Translations under genes and position numbers: made by a program | Source of the DNA: a gamma proteobacterium HdN1 | GTDB taxonomy: Bacteria; Pseudomonadota; Gammaproteobacteria; Pseudomonadales; Ketobacteraceae | Length of the DNA stretch: 64,000 bases | NCBI GenBank assembly: GCA_000198515.1 | Contig: FP929140.1 | Location: 1,090,527-1,154,526 of the forward strand | Direction: 5' to 3' | The notes under the pieces: model-generated | Seen by the model: only the letters and a program-made list of their open reading frames with translations | Told to the model about the DNA's origin: nothing | Database searches by the model: none | Shown: positions 58,080 to 64,000 of the stretch, one piece after another | How positions within the stretch are numbered: the first letter of the stretch is position 1 | Layout of the letters: every line of letters starts with the position of its first letter

Positions 58080-58661
58080 ATGACTGAACGAGACGCTGAT
58101 CAGTTGCTGGTCGAGCGTGTTCAGCGTGGAGACAAGCGAGCATTTGACTTGCTGGTACGAAAGTATCAGCATCGTGTCATTGCGGTTATCAACCGCTATG
58201 TGCGTGATCCCGATGAAGCTATGGACATCGCCCAAGAAACCTTTGTGAAGGCTTATCGTGCGCTAGATCGCTTTCGTGGTGAGAGCGCCTTTTATACTTG
58301 GATTTTCCGGATTGCGGTCAATACGGCCAAAAATTTCATCGTAGCGCGTGGCAGAAGGCCGCCAGACGCTGACGTTGCCATTGAAGATGCGGAGTATCAC
58401 GACGGCGGAATTGCGCTCCACGAACTCGCAAACCCTGAAAATCAGCTGTTCCGGGACGAATTAGAACAAGCTGTGCAGCGCGCTTTGGATAAGTTGCCAG
58501 AAGATTTGCGTGCCGCTGTAACTTTGCGCGAATTCGATGGTCTGAGCTACGAGGAGATCGCAGAGGTCATGGATTGTCCAATTGGAACGGTACGCTCGCG
58601 GATTTTTCGGGCGCGTGAGGTAATTGATAACGAAATTCGTCAGTGGGTGGTCAACGATTGA
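58080..58661 (+). CDS. rpoE: RNA polymerase sigma factor RpoE (AlgU)
   Basis: A 193-residue ECF sigma factor. Region 2 spans FDLLVRKYQHRV to DIAQETFVKAYRALDRFRG, and region 4 has LPEDLRAAVTLREFDGLSYEEIAEVM with CPIGTVRSRIFRARE. It directs envelope-stress genes and is held at the membrane by RseA. First gene of rpoE-rseA-rseB. I could not identify a clear autoregulated sigma-E promoter upstream. ATG at 58080. Confidence 0.97.
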   Translation: MTERDADQLLVERVQRGDKRAFDLLVRKYQHRVIAVINRYVRDPDEAMDIAQETFVKAYRALDRFRGESAFYTWIFRIAVNTAKNFIVARGRRPPDADVAIEDAEYHDGGIALHELANPENQLFRDELEQAVQRALDKLPEDLRAAVTLREFDGLSYEEIAEVMDCPIGTVRSRIFRAREVIDNEIRQWVVND

Positions 58662-58723
58662 GTTCTGTGTGATCGTTGAATCTGGGCGGATCGCGGGCAT
58701 TAAGCGACATGTAGGTGTGGCGT

Positions 58724-59542
58724 ATGAGAGAGAATAATTTTGAAGAACTATCCGCCCTCATGGACGGTGAGGTTAGCGAGCTTGAAGTGCGTCGGGTGCT
58801 ACGCGCGGTGAGCGAACAACCTGAGTATGCCGCTCGCTGGCAGCGCTATCAGCTTGCGAGTGCCGTTCTCCGCAAGGATCTTCCTGCGGGCACTGCCTTG
58901 CGGGTCGCAACTCTGGATCGGACTTGCAGCTTGGCGGATCGGGTTAGTGCGGTATTGGCGGAAGATGAGCCACTAAACTTGAGCGCACAGTTGGAAGCGC
59001 AAGGTCAAAAAGCGCGGTTCCGCTCGCGTATTGGTTTAGGCTCGGCAACGTGGTGGCGGCCATTTGCGAGCACCGCTGTGGCCGCGTCAGTGGCCGCGAT
59101 TGTGGTCATCGGCTGGCAGCAGGCGCAGGTAACGGGTGGTTCGGGCGGCCTGCCGAATTCTGCGGTTGCCAGTGCAGGCGATATGGCGGATGCAGCAACC
59201 GCTGCAAACGACGCCGACGCAATGATGGGGCAAGCGAATGTTGTTTCTGCAAACATTCCTGCGCAGTCGTATTCTGCGCTTGGCGGCGCGATGCCAGTGG
59301 CTGCAGGTGCGATTCCCGTTCAGTATGGTAATCACGTGATCAATCGCCAAGGCGACGCATATGCGCGCACGCAGCAGGGGAGCATTGTGCCAATGGAACG
59401 TTCTCGCAGTCGCGTACTGGATGAGGAGCGTTTTAATCATTATTTGATTTCGCATTCCAGTAATGCGGCGTTTGCGACCCAAGCGGGGCAGTTGCCTTAT
59501 GTGCGTGTAGTGACGCTGAAATCTGCCGAGGCCGCACGTTGA
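58724..59542 (+). CDS. rseA: Anti-sigma factor RseA (MucA)
   Basis: A 272-residue inner-membrane anti-sigma factor. The cytoplasmic N-terminus (ENNFEELSALMDGEVSELEV) binds RpoE, a single membrane helix follows (RPFASTAVAASVAAIVVIGW, about 112-131), and the long periplasmic part is the likely DegS/RseP cleavage region. The periplasmic domain is Ala- and Gly-rich and longer than in E. coli. ATG 58724 with AGGTG upstream chosen over GTG 58715. The stop overlaps the next gene's start codon. Confidence 0.9.
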   Translation: MRENNFEELSALMDGEVSELEVRRVLRAVSEQPEYAARWQRYQLASAVLRKDLPAGTALRVATLDRTCSLADRVSAVLAEDEPLNLSAQLEAQGQKARFRSRIGLGSATWWRPFASTAVAASVAAIVVIGWQQAQVTGGSGGLPNSAVASAGDMADAATAANDADAMMGQANVVSANIPAQSYSALGGAMPVAAGAIPVQYGNHVINRQGDAYARTQQGSIVPMERSRSRVLDEERFNHYLISHSSNAAFATQAGQLPYVRVVTLKSAEAAR

Positions 59543-60732
59543 GCGTTCTGTTCCGCATGGGCGGATTGGTTCGGTCGCGACATTTCTTTACTGTGCCAGA
59601 TGCCGTTCTGCGTGTCTGCGCCGTTACGGCTCTGTCTGGGTTGGGGTGGGTGAGTTTTCCGTCACAGGTTGGCGCCGCAGTCGCAGACGTGAGCACTGCG
59701 GGCGCAAGTGTCACTGAGAAGTCGGAGCCTGTTCTTGCGCAGCCGCGAGCTCCCGAGCAATGGCTAAAGGCGATGAGTGAAGCAGCACGAACGCTGTCAT
59801 TCAAGGCGCGTTCCATGTATTTGAGCGGTGATCAGCTCACAACCGTGGAAATTCTGCGCGGAAAAGTCAATGGCGAGGAGTGGGAGCGCGTATTGCAGTT
59901 GGGGGGTGAGCCTGCCGAATTGATCTGTCGAGGCGATCACGTTGTGCGATTGCAGCTCAAAGGGGCTGTGGATCCTGAAACGGGTGGATCGCGCAAAGAC
60001 TCTTACGCGGTTCAGGGCGAATACACGGTTCAGGACAAAATTTCGATGGAGCGGCGCTCTTTTGGTGCCGCTTCTAGCGTTCTAAATACGCAGCAGTACC
60101 GCCTTGCGCTGGGCCCGCGAGAGCGCGTTGCTGGGCGGCTCGCGCAGCGTATTGATTTGCTGCCCGTCGATCGGTATCGCTATGGGCTTCATGTATGGGC
60201 CGATGTGGCAAGCTCGTTGCTCTTGAAGTCGATCATTGTTGATTCCAGCGGGCAGGCGCTGGATATGCTGGAATTTGTAGATATTCAGATCAATCCTGAG
60301 CTGACGTTGGCAGATTTCGATCCAGTAGGACGGGTGCAGGCTGCGATTTCTTCGGGCTCTTCTCCTTCTCTGACTGCGAATCAGGAAGCGCGAGATGCGT
60401 CGGCCTCTGCTGGCGCAGATCAAAGCGGGCAATGGCAAATTGGCTGGTTGCCCGATGGTTTTCAAGCCGTGTCACATGCGGCAGCGCTCACAGCACCTCA
60501 GGGTTACACGCAAGCCTATAGCGATGGGGTCGCAACTTTCACGCTGTTTGTCGAACCGATTGCGGATACTGATCTCATGGAGGGAACGCGCCAGCACGGT
60601 GCAACCGTTGCCGTAAGCTTTCGGGCAGCCTCTCCACGGCAGCATTGGCGGATTACCGTAGTGGGTGAGGTTCCTATGGAAACCGCGATGCATATAGCCT
60701 CTTCCGTGCGCCCCCTGCAGGCCTCACAGTAG
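59539..60732 (+). CDS. rseB: Sigma-E regulatory protein RseB (MucB)
   Basis: A 397-residue periplasmic regulator that binds RseA and senses lipids or LPS. The N-terminal LolA-like domain (about 70-270, LNTQQYRLALGPRERVAGR, VDRYRYGLHVWAD) and the small C-terminal domain (from about 300, LPDGFQAV) are typical. An export signal lies in the first 48 residues but is longer than usual. The TTG start at 59539 overlaps the rseA stop (TTGA); ATG 59557 is an alternative. No mucC/mucD follow. Confidence 0.92.
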   Translation: MSVLFRMGGLVRSRHFFTVPDAVLRVCAVTALSGLGWVSFPSQVGAAVADVSTAGASVTEKSEPVLAQPRAPEQWLKAMSEAARTLSFKARSMYLSGDQLTTVEILRGKVNGEEWERVLQLGGEPAELICRGDHVVRLQLKGAVDPETGGSRKDSYAVQGEYTVQDKISMERRSFGAASSVLNTQQYRLALGPRERVAGRLAQRIDLLPVDRYRYGLHVWADVASSLLLKSIIVDSSGQALDMLEFVDIQINPELTLADFDPVGRVQAAISSGSSPSLTANQEARDASASAGADQSGQWQIGWLPDGFQAVSHAAALTAPQGYTQAYSDGVATFTLFVEPIADTDLMEGTRQHGATVAVSFRAASPRQHWRITVVGEVPMETAMHIASSVRPLQASQ

Positions 60733-60894
60733 AGGCCTTCGGCAACAAGTTGCAAGAGCAGGGCGCGAAACTGCAGCAAAATGCTGTAGAATGGCCGGCT
60801 GTTCGCCAGCGGCTCTGCAAAGACAACGCACCGGCAACGAAGCATTTTGGGTTGACAGCCCACCCTTATCGCGACATCCATCAGGCGGTTTTCG
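60733..60894. other. Gap between rseB and lepA where mucD is expected
   Basis: 162 bases with no gene. In Pseudomonas mucC and mucD occupy this place. I see no remnant of either. lepA probably needs its own promoter here or reads through from rseB. Confidence 0.6.
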
Positions 60895-62694
60895 GTGACA
60901 GACATCACGCATATTCGAAATTTTTCAATCATCGCGCACATTGATCACGGTAAATCGACCTTGGCCGATCGCTTTATACAGACCTGTGGCGGGCTTAGCG
61001 ATCGCGAGATGGAAGAGCAAGTGCTGGATTCTATGGATCTTGAGCGTGAGCGCGGTATCACGATCAAAGCCCATAGTGTGACTTTAATGTATCACGCGCC
61101 TGACGGTGAGACTTACCAGCTCAATTTTATCGACACGCCTGGGCACGTCGATTTTTCTTATGAAGTATCGCGCTCCTTGGCGGCCTGTGAAGGCGCTTTG
61201 CTGGTGGTCGATGCAGGGCAGGGCGTAGAAGCACAGTCGGTCGCGAATTGCTATACCGCAATTGAGCAAGGGCTGGAAGTGATGCCCGTACTCAACAAGA
61301 TGGATCTTCCACAGGCAGAACCTGAACGCGTGTGCGCCGAGATCGAAGAGATCATCGGCATTGAGGCAGATGATCCCGCCAAGGTTAGCGCCAAGACGGG
61401 CCTTGGTGTTAGTGAGTGCCTGCAGCGCCTAGTCAACACAATTCCAGCACCCAAAGGGGATCGTAGTGGAGCGCTGCAAGCCCTGATCATTGACTCTTGG
61501 TTTGATAATTACCTTGGCGTTGTGTCCTTGGTGCGCGTGTTTAACGGTACTTTGCGCAAAGGCGATAAACTGCTGGTGAAATCGACCGGCCGTGAACACT
61601 TGGTTGACATGGTGGGCGTTTTTACCCCCAAAAGGAAAGAAACGGGAATCTTGGAAGCGGGCGAGGTGGGGTTTCTCTGTGCCGCGATCAAGGATATTTT
61701 TGGCGCGCCCGTGGGCGATACGATTACACACGCAAAAACGCCCAACGTTGATTCACTACCCGGTTTCAAAAAGGTGAAACCGCAGGTGTATGCAGGTTTG
61801 TTCCCCGTTAATTCCGAGGACTATGAGGCGTTTCGTGACGCATTGTCCAAGCTCTGCCTGAACGACGCGGCGCTTTTTTTCGAGCCAGAAACCTCGGATG
61901 CTTTGGGGTTTGGCTTTCGTTGCGGGTTTCTTGGCCTCTTGCACATGGAAATCGTGCAGGAGCGGTTGGAGCGGGAATATGATCTCGATTTGATCACCTC
62001 TGCGCCTTCGGTCGTTTATGAAGTGCTGCTCAAGACTGGAGAGGTGATCAGCGTTGATAACCCATCGCGTCTGCCGGAGCCGGGCAAGTATCAAGAAATC
62101 CGCGAACCAATTGCCTATGTTAACATCTTGGTGCCCCAGCAATATGTGGGCAATGTGATCACGCTGTGCGTTGAAAAGCGTGGGATTCAAAAAACCATGC
62201 AGTACTTGGGTAATCAGGTTTCTATGACCTATGAGATTCCCATGAGCGAAGTCGTGATGGACTTTTTTGATCGGCTCAAGTCCTGCAGCCGAGGCTATGC
62301 GTCCTTGGATTATGGTTTCTTGCGCTTTGAAACCAGCTCATTGGTGAAGGTCGATGTTTTGATCAATGGTGACCGGGTAGATGCACTTGCGATCATTTGC
62401 CACTCCGATCATGCGTATGGGCGTGGCCGCGCCTTGATCGAAAAAATGAAAGATTTAATCCCCCGTCAGATGTTCGATGTGGCCATTCAGGCCGCCATTG
62501 GTGCCCACATCATTGCTCGCCAAACCGTAAAGGCACTGCGCAAGAACGTAATCGCCAAATGTTATGGTGGGGACGTGAGCCGTAAGAAGAAACTGCTTGA
62601 GAAACAAAAGGAAGGCAAGAAGCGCATGAAGCAGTTGGGTCGTGTGGAAGTGCCGCAAGAGGCGTTTCTGGCAGTGCTGAAGGTAGATAAATAG
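60895..62694 (+). CDS. lepA: Elongation factor 4 (LepA)
   Basis: A 599-residue translational GTPase that back-translocates or helps ribosome biogenesis. G1 [21 protein letters not shown] (switch 1), DTPGHVDF (G3) and NKMDLPQ (G4) are intact, and the C-terminal CTD with [20 protein letters not shown] is characteristic. GTG start at 60895. It is followed by lepB after 8 bases, the usual order. Confidence 0.97.
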   Translation: MTDITHIRNFSIIAHIDHGKSTLADRFIQTCGGLSDREMEEQVLDSMDLERERGITIKAHSVTLMYHAPDGETYQLNFIDTPGHVDFSYEVSRSLAACEGALLVVDAGQGVEAQSVANCYTAIEQGLEVMPVLNKMDLPQAEPERVCAEIEEIIGIEADDPAKVSAKTGLGVSECLQRLVNTIPAPKGDRSGALQALIIDSWFDNYLGVVSLVRVFNGTLRKGDKLLVKSTGREHLVDMVGVFTPKRKETGILEAGEVGFLCAAIKDIFGAPVGDTITHAKTPNVDSLPGFKKVKPQVYAGLFPVNSEDYEAFRDALSKLCLNDAALFFEPETSDALGFGFRCGFLGLLHMEIVQERLEREYDLDLITSAPSVVYEVLLKTGEVISVDNPSRLPEPGKYQEIREPIAYVNILVPQQYVGNVITLCVEKRGIQKTMQYLGNQVSMTYEIPMSEVVMDFFDRLKSCSRGYASLDYGFLRFETSSLVKVDVLINGDRVDALAIICHSDHAYGRGRALIEKMKDLIPRQMFDVAIQAAIGAHIIARQTVKALRKNVIAKCYGGDVSRKKKLLEKQKEGKKRMKQLGRVEVPQEAFLAVLKVDK

Positions 62695-62702
62695 GATTCT
62701 CC

Positions 62703-63530
62703 ATGGACATTGATTTTACATTCTGGCTGGTTGTGCTGGTGGGCGTAACGGGATTTGTGTCGTTGCTGGATCTTGCCTATTTTGGGCCGCGCCGCAACGC
62801 TGCAGCAGCTCGTTACCAGCAGCAGGCTGGCGATAAGGTAGAGCCTGCAATGGTGGAAACCCTCAAGCGCGAGCCGGAGTGGATTGAGTACCCCAAGGCG
62901 TTCTTTCCGGTGTTGGCGGTTGTTTTGATTCTGCGTTCGTTTTTGGTGGAACCTTTCAAAATCCCTTCTGGCTCCATGCTGCCAACCCTAGAAATTGGCG
63001 ATTACATTCTCGTAAACAAGTTTGCTTATGGCCTGCGCTTGCCGGTGCTTGGTACGGAAGTCGTGCAGATTGGCAAGCCTGCTCGCGGCGACGTTTTGGT
63101 GTTTCGCTACCCAGAAAACCCGAACATCAACTTTATCAAGCGCGTAGTGGGAGTGCCTGGCGACAAGGTGCGCTATGAGGACAAGCGTCTCTATATTAAC
63201 GGCGAACTTGTCGAGCAGCGTCTGGATGCACAGTTCCCGCCTTCGCAGCCGCGTGTGGCGATCTATAATGAAACCTTGGGCAACTTTCATCATGAGACCC
63301 AAGTAGAGCTGCATAGAAACTTTCAACCCCCGCAAGAGTGGGATGTCCCTGCCGATAGTTATTTGGTGTTTGGCGACAACCGAGACAATAGCCGCGATAG
63401 TCGCTTTTGGGGCTATGTGCCAGACAAGCTGATCGTTGGAAAGGCGTTTGCCATCTGGATGCACATGCCTTCATGGGTGCCGTCGTTTAGTCGCAATCGC
63501 CTCTTGACCAAAGACTTGGACGCTGATTGA
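62703..63530 (+). CDS. lepB: Signal peptidase I
   Basis: A 275-residue inner-membrane protease that cleaves signal peptides in the periplasm. The catalytic dyad is Ser91 (SGSMLPT) and Lys146 (NFIKRVVG); two N-terminal hydrophobic segments (about 5-25 and 66-80) anchor it, and the GDNRDNSRDSRFWGYV box is present. Normal length. It is separated from the DUF4845 gene by 94 bases that contain imperfect repeats. Confidence 0.97.
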   Translation: MDIDFTFWLVVLVGVTGFVSLLDLAYFGPRRNAAAARYQQQAGDKVEPAMVETLKREPEWIEYPKAFFPVLAVVLILRSFLVEPFKIPSGSMLPTLEIGDYILVNKFAYGLRLPVLGTEVVQIGKPARGDVLVFRYPENPNINFIKRVVGVPGDKVRYEDKRLYINGELVEQRLDAQFPPSQPRVAIYNETLGNFHHETQVELHRNFQPPQEWDVPADSYLVFGDNRDNSRDSRFWGYVPDKLIVGKAFAIWMHMPSWVPSFSRNRLLTKDLDAD

Positions 63531-63540
63531 TTTTCTTTGC

Positions 63541-63616
63541 GGAGAAGCTTTACTTCATCTGGAAAGGCTTTGCTTCTCTGGAGAGGCTTTGCTTTTGGTG
63601 AGGCTTCACTTTTGGA
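63541..63616 (+). repeat. Four imperfect ~20-bp repeats after lepB
   Basis: Units with GAGAAGCTTTACTTC, GAAAGGCTTTGCTTC, GAGAGGCTTTGCTTTT and GTGAGGCTTCACTTTT cores start at about 63541, 63561, 63580 and 63598. They form the leader of the DUF4845 gene. Confidence 0.8.
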
Positions 63617-63624
63617 GAAATGCG

Positions 63625-64000
63625 ATGCAAATCAAGTGCGGGAAAACTAAGCAATTGCCTCGTCAACGCGTGGCGGCTAGAGGTGGTTGGGTGGAGTGTC
63701 AGCGTGGGCAGAGCTCTTGGGGGAATATCGTTCTCGTTTTGGCGCTGATTTTCTTTGCGTTAACCATGATGAAGCTCTGGAGCCCGTATTACGATGATTT
63801 TGCGGTTTCCAAGGCGCTTGAGAATATGGGGAACGAATCGGGAACGAGTGCCATGAGCGCTACGGAGTTGCGCGATACCCTGAATAAGAAGTTGCAGATT
63901 AGCGGCGTTGAGCTTAAGAAAGAAGACGTCGTCGTCGATAAATCCGATGCAGGCGTACGGTTAAACGTTACCTATGAGCGGCGAGTACCCTTGTATGGCA
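63625..64000 (+). CDS. DUF4845 membrane protein, cut at the window end
   Basis: The first 125 codons of a DUF4845-family protein, found after lepB in many gammaproteobacteria and before rnc. Type-IV-pilin-like opening: one helix (NIVLVLALIFFALTMM, residues 34-49) and KLWSPYYDDFAVSKALENMG. A YERRVPLYG segment ends the visible part. Function unknown. ATG 63625 has GGAG at 63614-63617. Confidence 0.85.
   Translation, partial: MQIKCGKTKQLPRQRVAARGGWVECQRGQSSWGNIVLVLALIFFALTMMKLWSPYYDDFAVSKALENMGNESGTSAMSATELRDTLNKKLQISGVELKKEDVVVDKSDAGVRLNVTYERRVPLYG

Overview
The window reads as a stretch of gammaproteobacterial chromosome with mid-range GC. Gammaproteobacterial markers include SdhE/YgfX/YgfZ next to nadB, an rpoE-rseA-rseB (algU-mucA-mucB) operon followed by lepA-lepB-DUF4845, Rnk, a FabY-like ketosynthase, release factor 3 and a HolD-like gene overlapping rimI. 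I cannot place it below class level from the 16S alone. There is no phage, transposase, integrase or CRISPR array.

Layout. 1-5260: an rRNA operon running rightwards: 16S (5' end outside the window), tRNA-Ile, tRNA-Ala, 23S, 5S and a terminator. 5490-9757: an LpxL-type acyltransferase, an HDOD protein and ygfZ (minus strand), then sdhE and ygfX (plus). 9790-22613: a long minus-strand block with nadB, a serine hydrolase, a MAPEG protein, a type-B carboxylesterase, an M48 protease, an outer-membrane protein, a FabY-like ketosynthase, a thiolase and a GGDEF/EAL sensor. 22736-26377: plus-strand exported protein, esterase, coiled-coil membrane protein and REC-GGDEF regulator. 26465-28970: tRNA-Leu and a molybdopterin oxidoreductase (minus). 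29305-35378: unknown proteins, a DegQ/MucD protease, a small outer-membrane protein and a DUF2797 protein. 35679-41720: acyl-CoA-binding protein, a large 7TMR-PAS-GGDEF-EAL protein, and a 788-residue lipoprotein that resembles the eukaryotic BPI/LBP (TULIP) fold. 41959-48979: leuA, a HolD-like protein, rimI, a glycosyltransferase, prfC and a ferredoxin reductase. 49012-53271: a TIGR01777 epimerase and a 2-oxo acid dehydrogenase E1alpha-E1beta-E2 operon without E3 (minus). 53515-57891: a BdlA-like soluble PAS-MCP protein, rnk, gdhA and a small membrane protein. 58080-64000: rpoE-rseA-rseB-lepA-lepB and a DUF4845 gene cut by the window edge.

How the genes work together. Envelope biology dominates: lipid A acylation, the sigma-E/AlgU stress operon, a Do-type protease, an M48 protease, outer-membrane proteins, signal peptidase and the BPI-like lipoprotein. 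Cyclic-di-GMP and chemosensory signalling is the second theme, with three GGDEF proteins (two with degenerate GGDEF sites), one HDOD protein and one BdlA-like protein.

Two things stand out. First, the block ygfZ-sdhE-ygfX-nadB-rpoE-rseA-rseB-lepA-lepB, contiguous in Pseudomonas, is split here by about 46 kb of unrelated genes between nadB and rpoE; mucC and mucD are missing from the operon and a MucD-like gene lies inside the inserted segment. Second, the window is unusually rich in short (11-21 bp) tandem duplications at gene ends, in leaders and in protein linkers, and several of the repeat units contain the stop codons of the adjoining genes.
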